A stretch of DNA of 64,000 nt from Centrapalus pauciflorus (GCA_020465985.1 JAANYP010007579.1:620001-684000); one strand, 5' to 3'; positions 47,057 through 60,656 are shown, numbered from the stretch's first letter. The notes: a model not told the origin generated them from the sequence alone. Program-made: numbers and translations.

Positions 47057-47443
47057 ATGGTTCTCAAACCTCGCCTCCATGCTGGCGCTACATACGAACA
47101 GCAAAACTGTTCCATGTACCAAGAGTCTGGTGTAAGAATCCAGGATGGTGGCTACAGCAGTTTCTCCGCCGTTACAGGACACATGACTCCATCCTCGAAC
47201 TATTCTCAAGTGCTGTCTCACTCATCGGAAAATTCTCAGCACCACCAATCTGGTGGCTACTACTCTGGCTCTGGGGGTGGTATGGTTACTACTGAACGAT
47301 ACGAAAGTTCTTACCATGGGAATTCAAATAGCCTTGGGCATAACAATTGTGAGATTGGCCTAAACCATAATCACTGCCCAAATGGCTTGAATTATGGTTA
47401 CCAGAAAGCATCTTGGACCCTGAAGAATCTCGATGACGAGTGA
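47057..47443 (+). CDS. Small Ser/Gly/Tyr/His/Asn-rich protein, unrecognised
   Basis: A 128-aa single-exon frame from the first ATG after a good TATA box. I do not recognise the family. The product is low in hydrophobic residues, with no signal peptide, membrane segment or known domain. It contains YEQQNCSMYQESG, a Ser-rich middle, QHHQSGGYYSGSGGG (about residues 76-90), an Asn/His stretch (NSLGHNNCEIGLNHNHCPNG) and a distinct C-terminus KASWTLKNLDDE. Repeated GLNxxxxPNGLNYGY-like wording near residues 100-115 hints at internal duplication. A decayed copy at 48459-48745 keeps the promoter, the ATG area and the C-terminal region. The gene could be an orphan of this lineage or a decaying member of a tandem family. 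Confidence 0.5.
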   Translation: MVLKPRLHAGATYEQQNCSMYQESGVRIQDGGYSSFSAVTGHMTPSSNYSQVLSHSSENSQHHQSGGYYSGSGGGMVTTERYESSYHGNSNSLGHNNCEIGLNHNHCPNGLNYGYQKASWTLKNLDDE

Positions 47444-47910
47444 ACCTGTAACAAATTAAAAACCATCTCAACAAAAGTGTGTGATCAGTAGCTTGGTGGT
47501 AGCTCAAGTTACTTCTTAATAATAAGTGTGTACCTTCTTCTTTATTATGTATGTATCAAGATGCATAAACAGTGAATAATATATGTCAGCAACTGGTCTG
47601 TCTATTTTCAACAGCATACAGACAATGATGCAGTTTGTCTGCATGAAATTTCAGTGACATCTAATAAAAGCTTTAACATTTTAACTTAACAAATAGGTTC
47701 TATGATCAAATTCAATAGTGTTTAAGGAAACACCTGCATGTGATTATGTGAAGCTGTAACGGACTAACGGTTTGTCACTTAATATTGTTGGATGATGATA
47801 ATGTTGTCTGATATTTGATGTGTAAACATATTACCATTAGAGTTTGCGTTCATATTTCGCCTGTTGCATCGAGGATTATAAAGGATTCACAAAAGATTAT
47901 CAGTCAAAAC

Positions 47911-48152
47911 TAGGGGTGACAATTTCAACTCAAAGCATTCAAATGGGCAAAATATAACCGTAACAATAAAAAATTTGTTTTTCAAATATATAATTAGAGA
48001 TTTTTTTTTTAAAAAATGTGTTGGACATACTATTTTTGAAAATTGCGTTAAAAATAAATTTAAAAAAAATATACATTAACATGTATTTTTTAATGCAGTT
48101 TAAATTGGACGAGGGCATAACATTTGGCCCATTGGCTAAAGTTACCACCCTA
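47911..48152. mobile_element. hAT MITE family A, copy 6 (perfect target duplication)
   Basis: Starts TAGGGGTGACAATTTCAACTC and ends GGCTAAAGTTACCACCCTA. Flanked by a perfect 8-bp duplication GTCAAAAC (47903-47910, 48153-48160). 242 bp. It separates the small gene at 47057 from its decayed copy. Confidence 0.88.
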
Positions 48153-48458
48153 GTCAAAACTAACATGCAGCATACATTGAGATGTACCATAGTGTATGTT
48201 TTACTGGCAATGATATTATGTCGGTTAATAAACCGAGTGTCAACTCATAGCTGGATGGATTTGAGTGTTCATGGTAACACAATGATCCTAAGCAAATTCT
48301 CTGTACACCCCACCCACCCCCCCCAAGAAAAATCTTTGTCTGGTGAGAAGTTCAAAGTTACATTTATCTAATTGATCATTACAGTTAAGAATAAAGACAT
48401 CAATCTTTTTCCCTGATTGAGTGCATCTAGCACGTTAAATTCACAGCCCAGGCACTAG

Positions 48459-48745
48459 ACATCTTACAAGTTGAGAATAAAGACATTTCCACAGCAGCAG
48501 TAGCACCGTGGCATCATCAGCTACCCCCTATAATAAAGCAACAATTAAGCCTCAGAATCACAGAGCTAAGTTTGAAGATACTTTTAAATTTCAGGAAGAT
48601 GGTTATACAAATTGGGCCTTCACCTTATGCTGCTTCCATCTGTACCATGGTACTGCTGTGGAAATGGCTGACAGTACCATAAATCACTGTCCAAGTAGCT
48701 TGAATTATAGTTACCTGGAGTGTTAAGGACCTTGATGGCAATCTA
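48459..48745 (+). pseudogene. Decayed partial duplicate of the small gene at 47057-47443
   Basis: Collinear with 46842-47430: CATCTTACAAGTTGA, then CATCAGCTACC with the TATA box, AAAGCAACAA(T)TAAGC, AGAGCTAA, AGGAAGATGGTTATAC at the start codon, and near the end ATCACTGTCCAAGTAGCTTGAATTATAGTTACC followed by AAGGACCTTGATGGC. The middle ~270 bp of the parent coding region is missing and the frame after the ATG closes within about 20 codons. Not expected to be functional. Confidence 0.65.
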
Positions 48746-49302
48746 CAAGTGTGAATGGCAAATTGAAAATTTTCTCATTTCCAACTATTTTAAACTCAGG
48801 TCCTACAAATCTCTTGCTAGATAATATAACGATGGACTAAAGTATGTTTATGAATTGGACTCGTGACTCGGGCACAATATAGAAATTGATACCAATAAAT
48901 ACGGTTCAAGGACTTGATGAACACTCACACTTACTAACGTCAACAAACCCCACCTAAAGTTCAGAGCAGAGAGGTTCTGTAAACTGAAACTCAAGAAATG
49001 ATCAAGACATTAACAAACAAGGATTCACAATTTCATAATTTACAACAATATCCAACATGGAAATAAACGTAAATTAGCAACATTTTTTTTTGTTCTGCTC
49101 TAATATTCTCTGTGATATGAAGTTTCAGCCATGCATAAAGAATTAAGATGGAAATCTCTTATGCTATTGTGAAACTAAAATGATTTAGGCAAAATTGTTA
49201 TTAGATACAAGATGTAGGCATGCTCCATGTGATAGGAGTAAAAAAATGAGTTCTAAAGGAACCTTTCTAACAACCTAGTTAGCAACCTTCCTTCCCATGA
49301 GG

Positions 49303-50441
49303 CTATATAAGGCCCGAAAGTAACATTGACACCCATTCCTTTCTTTCTTCATTAGAAAGGCTATAAAAAAGATCAAGTTTTGCAGGATCACAGACGATTA
49401 TCGATGCAGCTCGAAGTCGTGCTTGTAGACCAAGGTTTGGTATTCTCTTCAATTCTCCATTCAACCTTGCTCTTTTATCAGCTGCTGCTTTATCTGCAGC
49501 CACTTCCCTTCCCACTACTCCTGCCAGAAGCGAAAACTGCTCCTCGTGCTTTTTAAGCAAGGTCTCAATTATTTTGGCTAACCTTTCCATTCCGGATGTC
49601 CAACTTCCACTACTTTGAGCCTCCTTCTTGGTAGCAGCATGTGCGGATGTTGAGCATCCTTGCATTCGCATTGGAGTCCCTACAACATCATCTATTGAAA
49701 CGTCATCACCATTTGAGTCGTCAGCCCCTATGTCATTTTCTTTATGATTGTTTGCCTCTTCATGATCAAACTCATTGTTCTGGTTCTCCAACACTTTCCT
49801 GTTAGTTCCGTATACCGGATTAAACTGTTCGCCTCTTGACGTATGGCCAGTGTAATCACTAGTTTCATATATTTCCAGGGCTCGGTTGGCATCAGATGCA
49901 TCTTCAACGCTCCTCTGATTGCCTCTGCTCTTTCCAAATATCAGACACAACTCATCATAATAAGGAAATGGCTTATTCCTCAATCCCTTGGCATCCGTAT
50001 GATCCTTCAACACCACAAAGGATATAGAAACATTTAACAGTTTACTAATGATGAACCAATGAGATAAGCAATTTTAAGTATGTTTGACGTGGTTACCTTT
50101 ACCCAGTCCTCCCATACATCATCGTCATAGCATATTAATGTGCAGTCTGTACTTCTCCACTCTATACCAAATGCATCTTTCATATCTGTGATCGCATCAC
50201 AGTGCTTCTTTAATGTCTTGAGCCTTGATTCAATATGAGGACTAGCCTTGAGGTTACACCCAGGAAGCTTAGATTTTAATTCTTTCTCAAGGGCAGTTGT
50301 ATAACCACTCCTAAAGATGTTATTGTCTCTTTTCCAACCAGTTTGACATAATTCTGTGAGTGAAGATATCAGTGCTTCATCTTCATGTCTAGTCCACTTG
50401 TGTTTTTTAGTTTTGGTGCCTCTTTCAGATACTCTACCCAT
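49303..50441 (-). CDS. Myb/SANT-like domain protein (Harbinger-partner / L10-interacting MYB type)
   Basis: Two minus-strand exons, 50097-50441 and 49303-50004, join at a GT-AG intron to give 348 aa. Exon 1 is a trihelix-like Myb/SANT fold: KHKWTRHEDEALISSLTEL, GWKRDNNIFRSGYTTALEKEL, HIESRLKTLKKHC, FGIEW and DDDVWEDWVK. Exon 2 continues with DHTDAKGLRNKPFPYYDELCLIFGK, the signature that follows this domain in the family, then an acidic/Asn-rich linker and a C-terminal helical region (MERLAKIIETLLKKHEEQF; LLAGVVGRE) ending KEWVSMLLSGLI. Such proteins are the DNA-binding partners of PIF/Harbinger transposases; many copies in plants are domesticated or transposon-borne. No transposase lies next to it here, and the frame is intact, so a domesticated gene is as likely as an orphaned transposon ORF. 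The upstream ATG at ~50486 is less family-like. Confidence 0.85.
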
Positions 50442-50677
50442 CACTAGCAAATCCCAGGAAAAAAAAAAAAGAAGAAATAAGAACACATTATCATATGAAA
50501 CCGTAACGGTATGAAGAAAAGACTAATTTGATTTTCAAAAACAAACTAGTACTTGACAAACTCAAATATGGATAAAAAATTCAACATCAACGTTGTGTCT
50601 ATACACACACACACACATATGTGTGTGCGCGCACGCGAGAACATATATTTATATGATGCATGATTTCGAGGTATTCA

Positions 50678-50765
<88 letters not shown>

Positions 50766-50768
<3 letters not shown>

Positions 50769-51031
50769 GGAGGTTCAATGGAAAACCACCATGCACCTGA
50801 AAACTTGTGAAAACCGCACTGCACCACCACAAATGCATCAAATTCCCAGCGTGATGCATCAAAATCCCGCGAGATGCATCAAATTTCCCGCGTGATGCAT
50901 CAAATTTCCCGCGTGATGCATCACCTTATTTACGATCATGCCACCGCGTTTTTCATGAAATGCACCAAATCGGACGGTAGGCGTAGGTTTCCATGGTTTT
51001 CAGGTGCATAGTGGTTTTTCATTGAACCCAT

Positions 51032-51035
<4 letters not shown>
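50766..51035. mobile_element. TATAG/GGTTC element 1 (GATGCATCA minisatellite type)
   Basis: Left end TATAGGGGGAGGTTCAATGG AAAACC, right end GGTTTTTCATTGAACCCATCCCTATA (inverted). The interior has a ~21-bp minisatellite, units of the form TTTCCCGCGTGATGCATCAAA, four to five copies at 50848-50930, followed by unique sequence with CGGACGGTAGGCGTAGG. Confidence 0.6.
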
Positions 51036-52422
<1,387 letters not shown>

Positions 52423-52426
<4 letters not shown>

Positions 52427-52808
52427 ATGGTTCGAGAGAGTACCACCCCTTATGCAGCGCACCAGAAGGTACCACCTTTAAAAAAAGTTTTTTTATTATT
52501 TTTTTCATAAACATGTTTTAATTAACATTATGCAGATCATATGTAAATTTCACATGCATTCACATCTCCTAGCTCCTAAAAAATGATGTGAACGCACACT
52601 TACATAATTTTGAGTATATGTGAACTTGCATTTATGTGATGCTTTGATTTCATGCACTTAGAGTGTTCGGATTTGCGTGAAATTCACATATGATCTGTGT
52701 AACGTTAATTAGAACATGTTCATGAAAAAAAAATTCACAAAAATTACTTTTAAGGGTGGTACCTTCGGGTGCGCTGCATTAGAGGTGGTACTCACTTGAA
52801 CCTAAATC

Positions 52809-52811
<3 letters not shown>
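52423..52811. mobile_element. TATAG/GGTTC element 4, 389 bp
   Basis: Left end TATAGAATATGGTTCGAGAG AGTACCACC, right end GGTGGTACTCACTTGAACCTAAATCTA (inverted). It is related to element 3: both hold AAACATG near CATAA, the GATCATATG(T) word and the TACC/GGTA terminal blocks. The interior is internally mirrored (GTGCGCTGCAT against ATGCAGCGCACC). Confidence 0.6.
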
Positions 52812-52855
<44 letters not shown>

Positions 52856-52858
<3 letters not shown>

Positions 52859-55237
52859 TTGGAGGTAATAAGAAATGGGGATATGAAACCGAGAGCTTCA
52901 TGGTCCTACCACCTATTGGAAGGGTCAACTATCATCAAGCTAGTACGCTGTATTCTTGAGGAATGATACAGGTGCGAAACGGATGAAATGGAGAGAAATC
53001 ATAAAACCCCAAACATTTTTCACAAAAGAAGTGGAAGGAAAAGGATAGAAATAGGCTTAAATCCTTTTTGGAAGGAAAAGGAAGAAAAAAAACACTGATA
53101 TGGCGACTCTTGACGTCATGGTAATCATGAAACTCGCAATTGAAGTTATAAAAATTTTATGGTAGAAGTGAAGAGTGATATCGAATTCGAAGCTTGAAAA
53201 CCTGAAAAGTAGAATAAATTTCTCTCCCTTCTTTCTGGAACGGGAGTGATATGATTTTTCAATATCAGATAAATCATATTTCAATCAAATAGTATACCGC
53301 TTTAATTGTAAGCAATGGAAGAAACGCCATAGATATACACACACATATGTATATACATGTAAAGAGGAGCGAGGAGGCTACCACCTACCAGATAGAAGAC
53401 CTAGATTTCGGCAGGCTGATAAGTGAGGCTGCCACGGCCGCCGTTGGTGGAGATCGATGGATTAGGGATGGTGGAGAGACGGCGGAATTGGATTTCTTGC
53501 GTTTGAATTTTCAATTTCCTTCAAAACCGGATTTCACGATTGAATCGATACCGGAATTGGTAGATCCTATTCCCACGTATCAGTGCCCCAAACACCGGAA
53601 CGGAATGAATGCGCTTATTTTCCCTTTTTCTTTCACACGGTATTTTAAAGACAGTAGATCGATTTCGTCTATGTAAAATCAGAATCGTAAAATCGAATTG
53701 GCATCGCAAGATCTACTATATGTTCTATTACTTTTTTTTTTGGTACAATAATTTGTGTGTTTATATTACAAATTAGTTATATAACACTTCAAAAAAAATA
53801 TCTATACAAATAGGAAAACAACATAAAGTTCATGTTTAAAATATTTATGATCATCCAAAAAAGTCTAACTAATCATACATCTTATAATTTGAATCAGTAT
53901 CTTAATAGATAAAATGGTTGGATCTAGATAAAAGGTTGTATCGGATCGATAAACAATTCTACAAGAATCTGGTTGAAGGGTCCGGACCGAGTAAAAGATA
54001 TGATCGGATCGGTGACCGATCCTACAATTGTTTCCAAGATCATACATCCGATCTTGTTAAAAAACGATCCTACACCAATCTTGCTCAAAATCATTTGGTA
54101 GGATTGCAGGTACAACCGATCCACGATCTTACGCGACGACTACTCGCGATCTTAATAGCCATGACTTTAAGTATTGAACCATATTATTAATAAATATATG
54201 GATTAATTTTATTTAGTTTAATATTTTAAGTTAATTCTTGAATTTTCATATTTCTAAATTTTTAAACTTAAATTTATGTAATTTTTTAAATCATCTTTAA
54301 TTTTAATACGTAATTTTTTTAGATTTTAGATTATATAAAAAATTAATAAGTTCAAGTAATTTAAGTTTTTGTGTATATTAATTAAATATAATATATATCA
54401 GTAAATTTGTTTTAAATTGTATCCTCCTAAAATAAATTAATTATATAATTAAACAAAAAGTTAAATTCAACAACTTAGAAGTTTATAGATTTAGACAATT
54501 AAAACATAATTAATTATTTAAAAATCTAAAAATAATATTATTATTTGACACAACTATTATTTTTCTAGATTTATAATAAGATATGAATAGTAATTATTTT
54601 TTAAAATTCTTTTAAAAGTATTTATTAAATTTATATATTTTAATTGATACAAAATAAAATTTTTAGTTTATGACAATATTTATACATTTTATTATGATAA
54701 ATAAAATCATTGTCATTATTCATTATTGTATATTTTTTATAAATGCCAAAATTTGCAGTTTAATAAATGTTAAGATTTTTTTTTCGATAGTCAAATAAAT
54801 AAAATATTATAAGAGCCATTGGAGCCTCAAAATACGTATTACATAAGATCACTACAAACTATTTTTTGGGCAAGAGACGAATGAGAAACCAAGATTTCTA
54901 AACACTCGACTCAATAATCAACTTTCATGGCATTAAAAGACCAGCATTTCTAGTTAAATTATAAATTCTTACATCTGATACATATAATAATGAGTAATGA
55001 CAACAATTGTAACTTAGCAAAGATGTCTTCATCTCCGATCTTATCTCTTTTCTCTCTCACAACATGAACCAGTCATTTTCTCCGCCCTTAAACTAATTAA
55101 GTACTCAATTTCAATTATTATGATACTCATTGGGTTGTTAGTCGATCCTGGAGATTACAAATATATCATTAATCCAACAAGGACGTCACATATGTTTTTT
55201 TTTTGTCAGTAACATACAATTGCTTGAATTGACGCAG
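52856..55237. other. Intergenic with a coding-like island
   Basis: AT-rich except 53370-53660, which has gene-like composition (CACGGCCGCCGTTGG, GACGGCGGAATTGG) and frames open for ~100 codons on one strand, but matches no family I know and lacks a convincing start or splice context. Bases 53920-54150 are rich in GATCGGATCG / CGATCCTAC motifs, possibly a decayed transposon end. 54200-55200 is nearly pure A+T. Confidence 0.45.
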
Positions 55238-56954
55238 GTGTGCTACGAACTTTTCAATGATAACGAGTTTCGTGCGAGGTTTAACGATATAGTGTGGTCT
55301 CGCAACATGGAAGTTGATGAGTTCGAAAGGAAATGGAACTTATTCATAGGAGACTACAATTTAGCAGGCAACAGATGGTTTAATGACATTCACAAGGATC
55401 GTGAGTTATGCATTCCTGCGTTTTTCGTTGATGTTCCGATGAACGGGTTAATGAGAACAACATCTCTTTCTGAAAGTGAAAATTCCTTTTTTAAAGTTTG
55501 CAAAAATTACCAATCTACTTTAGTTGAGTTCATGATGCGATTCGAAGGCGCCATGGAAAAACAGAGAAATGCTCAATTTGAGTTAGATGTAGAAGATGAC
55601 ACAAGGAGCGAAACAATGAAGACCCACCTTGCTATTGAGAGGCACGCCCATGAGGTATACTCTCACTCGATTTTCAAGTATGTCCAGGATGAAATTTCTT
55701 CGGGGTTAACAGCATGTGTCCAGATCGGGACATCACAAGATGAATCAATGGAGGTGATCACAATAAAGGATAAAACTGCGGAAAATTTTCAGAAAAAGGA
55801 TTTCAAGGTTCAATTCCTTCAAAATCTTGTTTTTAGTATTTTTTTTCATTATCTGACTCTAATGTATATTTCTTTTTGTAGATATTCTATATAACGTATA
55901 TGTAGAATGATATAGTCTATGTCAGGCATGTGTGTTGTTCTAAAACAGAAATTGTCTCATATTCTATGAAGAATATCAGTATTCTATATTAAAATAAATC
56001 CTATTCTCCGTAAAATTATAATATTCTTCGTAGAATATGTTATACCTTGCCTTATAATGTGCGTATACGTAAAAATGAACTATTTCTATTCTATATAGAA
56101 TAGCATATATTCTATGTATAATTATGTGCGTATACGTAAAAATGAACTATTTCTATTCTACATAGAATAGCTTATATTCTATGTAGAATTATGTGCGTAT
56201 ACATAGAATAGCATATATTCTACGTAAAAACTCCCACTCTATGTAGCATAAAATCATAGAATAAGCAGAATGGTCTCATGTGCTACCTAGATCATCATCA
56301 TTCTACAGATCAATGAAGGATCATTCTACGTAATTTAATGATTTTCCACAGAAATTGATTATTTTTATTTTAATACAGGTTGTAAAAGACTCCATCACGG
56401 GCTCCATTGATTGTGATTGTCGGATGTTCACTCGGATGGGGTTGCTTTGTCGTCAAATGTTTTGTGTTCTAGATGTAAACGACGTCCAAAAGATCCCCAA
56501 TAATTACATTATGCCCCGTTGGACCAAAGAGTCGACTTTCTTTAACCGCATGCGCAAAGATATTGCTGAATCCAGTTATATAAGAAAGGAAGCATATGAG
56601 TTTATGAGTTACGTCCGGAACGTTGTTTTATGTCTTAATGATTCACCTGAAAAGATTAATACGCTTTTTGAAATGTTCAAGAAAGATGTCGGGGAGGTTG
56701 ACGTCGATGGGAAGTGTATGGCTAGCTTCAACAAGGATGAAACCTTTGAGAGGCTTCTGGGATCAAAAGCCCCTGAAACTGTAAATATTCATGTTCCAAC
56801 TAGTATTCGCAATAAAGGATGCGGGACAAACAAAAGGTTGATCGGTCTAAGGGAGAAAAAGGTAGTCGAGAGCCACAAACGCACTCGGTTATGCAGGTCC
56901 TGTAACAGCCAATCAAATCATGATTCTTGTAACTGTCCGCTTAAAGGGAAATGA
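55238..56954 (+). pseudogene. FAR1/Mutator-type transposase fragment (FRS5-like), C-terminal half only
   Basis: Exon 55238-55807 starts after an AG and reads the post-catalytic part of FAR1-family transposases: FERKWNLFIGDYNLAGNRWF, IPAFFVDVPMNGLMRTTSLSESENSFF, TLVEFMMRFEGAMEKQRNAQFELD, AIERHAHEVYSHSIFKYVQDEI. After a 571-bp intron (GT-AG, phase 0) exon 56379-56954 gives the SWIM zinc-finger region SIDCDCRMFTRMGLLCRQ and the tail ending in CRSCNSQSNHDSCNCPLKGK. The usual SWIM pattern ends C-x-H; here the His is Gln. The N-terminal FAR1 DNA-binding and most of the DDE catalytic domain are absent upstream to 54.2 kb. The intron and downstream DNA share the palindromic repeat of the Ulp1 gene, which it faces tail to tail. 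Confidence 0.75.
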
Positions 56955-57468
56955 GCGGCTAAGTGGGGGAAGTATGGAATGTTCTTATTTGATAAAGATA
57001 TGTCAGTTATACTTTTTGTATTGAGGTGGAAGACATTTTATATATGTTATTTCTATTTTGTTCGAAGATTGTTTTAGTATATTGCGTTTTTCTATGCCCC
57101 ATAATGTGTTTTTATATAAATGCGAGTTTTTAATAAATGCGTTTTAGAGTTGTCAGTGAATAGATTTAGAATTTTTCATTCTATATATATAAATGCGCGT
57201 TAGAATTGTCATAAATAGAATATTACCTATTATGCGTAGAATATTTATAGAATTATACCCAATGTTTTGTAGAATGTTTATATTCTACGTCGCATGGGTT
57301 TCAATTCTATATAGAATATTACATATATATGCGTAGAATGTTTTTAAAATTATACACACTGTTTTTACAGAATGCCTTTGATTCTAAATAGAATGGATTT
57401 CATTTATATATAGAATACTACCCTTCTGCATATAATGTGTTAAAATTATATGCAGAGTTTTTTCATAT

Positions 57469-57472
<4 letters not shown>

Positions 57473-57554
<82 letters not shown>
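57473..57554. repeat. (TA)n microsatellite
   Basis: An uninterrupted ~82-bp TA tract in the spacer between the FAR1-type fragment and the Ulp1 gene. Two copies of ATATATAAATGCGTGTTAGAG flank it closely on the right (57592 and 57665), part of a local ~70-bp duplication. Confidence 0.95.
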
Positions 57555-57556
<2 letters not shown>

Positions 57557-60500
57557 TTAATTCAATAGAATTCATAGAAGTTTTTATTAAACATATATAA
57601 ATGCGTGTTAGAGTTGTCATAGAAATGATTATCTCCCCAGAATACATAGAAGTTTTCATTCAATATATATAAATGCGTGTTAGAGGTGTCATAGAATTGA
57701 TAAATTCCATATAATACATAGAATTTTTAATTCTATTTATAAATGAACTATTCTGTGTCTGGCATATAATTCATTAATCAGCTATAGAATGGAACAGATT
57801 ACAGATTGAATTCATTACTATAACCCACATATTCAGAATGCATACATAGACTTTTAACTCAGAATGCAAATATTCTATGAATGATTTTAGATAGATGCAT
57901 GTTCGATAAGTCATTTTCCATAATGACAAACCCATTATGCTGATGAAACTACCAAGTTTTTTAGCCAAGCATCAGCGTAGGTACTTCAAAATAAAAATAA
58001 AATCGTCAACGAAACATGTTTTCCAACCACAAGCCTAGATCATTGTTTTTGAGAATTCATTAAATGTTTTAATCAAGAATAGATAGACGGGCCTCAGCCT
58101 CCAACTTTGATGCTTCCACCAACTCCTTCACCTTATCTTCACCAATCTTCCAGAACTCCTCGCACTTCAGCAGAAACTCCTTCTTTAGCTGGTTTATATC
58201 CGACAGAATTATTTTTGTCAGGTATTTCGCCCTCAGCTTCCGAAGTATTGATTTCTGTTTCTTTCCCTCGGTCTCCAGCCCACAATCCCAGCTTTTTTGC
58301 GCTTTGTATGTCTCCATATGTCTCATCAAAAAGACCCCACAATCCACGCTGTTCTGCTTAGTCGCCCATTTCACCTTTAATCGTTTTGGGTGCACTTTTC
58401 AATTGCAACTGCTTTCGGGTGTTCTATCAACGCAAGGTAGTGTGAGAAGTACATGTGCTGCACCAACGGAGAAAATCATAATATGTTATGATACTTTTCG
58501 ATCATGGAAGAAAAATATATTATATTATGAAACATTTTATTCTAGTACCAAGCGTTCGGGGATTATTGAATATTTCGCAGAAAAATCGACCTCCATTGCA
58601 CTGTTGTCGATAACGTCGATGCTTGGTTTTTTCAAGTTGAACACTATCAAAAAGAAGTGTTGGGAGCGAATTATCGGGAAAAACACCTGCGTTATCAAAA
58701 TGTCAAGAAGAGTTACCGGATGAAGTTCATAATACGTTATTATTAGAATTCAGCGGTCATACCATGTCAACTTTGAACATTTCTACTTTTTGCAACCCAG
58801 GAATTTCGCACATAGAGTTCATGGTTGCGTTGAATATACTCTGGAGCTTCATATCAAACTCGTGAGTCTTTACCATGGCGTCGTTCTGAGATAAATAAGA
58901 TACACTATAAAGATAATCATTTTTGTTACTAAAACAACAAAAATAAGTCGGGGGGTAACAATTCTACGTAGAATATGTTTCTATTTTATCTAGAATAATC
59001 CTATTCTGCGTAGAATATTTTTAGAATTATACACAAAGTTTGTAGAATGTCTTATATCCTTCGGAGCATGGGGTTTAATTATATATAGAATATTACCTAT
59101 ACTGCGTAGAATGTTTTTTGAATTATACCCTCTATGTTCACAGAATGCCTTAGATTCTACATAGAATGGATTTCATTTACATATAGAATACTACCATTCT
59201 GCATATAATGTGTTAGAATTATATGTAGTGTTCTTTCATATCCTATATATATATATATATAATAAAATGGTAACCACAGATTTATGGAAAATCTATGTGC
59301 GAAAGATTAATATAGGTTTGAATAGATTAATATAAGAAGAAACTTTCTCAAAATACGATGCACAGAATCACAGATTGCTCTTTTCATTAACGTCCGAAAA
59401 CACGAATAACTTACCAAAGCATCAACGCTCACAAACAAGCGGAAGGGGTCTGTCTTCCGGGAGATGGTCTTTGGTTCTTCTTCATTCAGCACAATCGCCC
59501 ATAGGTCTATAACCCCGTAATAGACCCACGCATCATGGGCTAGGCTTTCAAAGTGGACACGGGTACTAAAACCCAAACTCTCTGTTTTGAACATGCTTTC
59601 GCTGTCACAAAATGCAGATCGAGTACATGAGACAATAGGAACTGAACAAACAATTAGGCTGTTAAAAACAATTGAATACAGCCGATTACCTATGAATAAC
59701 AAAAAGTTACTTGAAAATCAAAGATATGAAATAAAGTACCAGGGATCCGTGTCTTTAAAGCATAAAATGAATTGCCAAACAGTCCTCTCCACGTCGTCCA
59801 GCTTTGTAAGGCTGTTCACCATACGCGAGACATACGGTGACCTCAAAAACGACGACGGCATTCGTACTCGAACATCTGTTGGAGTTTTTTCGTCCGCAAC
59901 ATTCTTCACAACCTCTTTTCCTTTGTCATCTATTGGGATTGAAACTGGTGGCTCATCCTCGGCCATGACCTCCTCAACAACCTGCATAACAGCTTGGTTC
60001 GCTTGTGCAGTCTCCTTTTCTTTTACTCTTTCTTCTTTCTCGGGCATAACATCCTCCCCGACCTTCTTCCTGTTTTCTTTTTCATCTCCTTCAGTTCCCC
60101 TTTTTTCGTCTTGGGTTAGCCCCAGACTGAAGCTTGGGGGTGTCATCTGGCCCACCAGAACGGTTGACTTTCTTTTCGTGAGTTGGTCCAAGCTTTTGTC
60201 CATTTCGGCAATAACCCCTGGGGAATTCCAAAATTGTGTCTCGGTTTGTACTGTCGCTCCTTCAATCTCTTCTTCTTCACCAAACAACCGCATCACTTTC
60301 GATTCCAGTTGCTTCAAGTCATCATTATCCGGAAACTTATTTAAAGCTTCTCTAACCATCGTTGTCAGAATCTCTTTGCCCTCCAAAGCCTCGTTGTATT
60401 TGTTTTCAATTTTCTGAATATCTCTCGCAACATCCACAACAACAGCAGCCTCTTCATCATCTTTTTGGTTTGCTGCAGAGTCAACGTCATCGTCTTCCTG

Positions 60501-60656
60501 TTCAACATCATCAAGAATCGAGCCAATCCCAAATCCACCACTCTTCAACTCATCACCCTCTCGTCTCCTTAGGGTTGTATACTCCCAGGTCTTTATCAAC
60601 GGTCTAGACCTCGACACATAGTTGTGTTCACAAGAAACATAATCTACATATAACAG

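Noticed and set aside
50848..50930. Regular ~21-bp repeats considered as a CRISPR-like array
   Set aside because: Units are contiguous without unique spacers and the genome is a plant; it is a minisatellite.
55966..56240. Inverted repeats considered as a microRNA precursor
   Set aside because: The pairing comes from many copies of a 14-bp palindrome, not from a single stem with a defined miRNA duplex.
57384..57659. Frame with Tyr-Ile repeats between transposase and Ulp1 regions
   Set aside because: Same (TA)n artefact; the flanks are the palindromic repeat.
59587..60417. Long plus-strand frame (276 codons)
   Set aside because: Antisense to Ulp1 exon 4, whose minus-strand reading has correct splice sites and family motifs; the antisense openness reflects codon bias.
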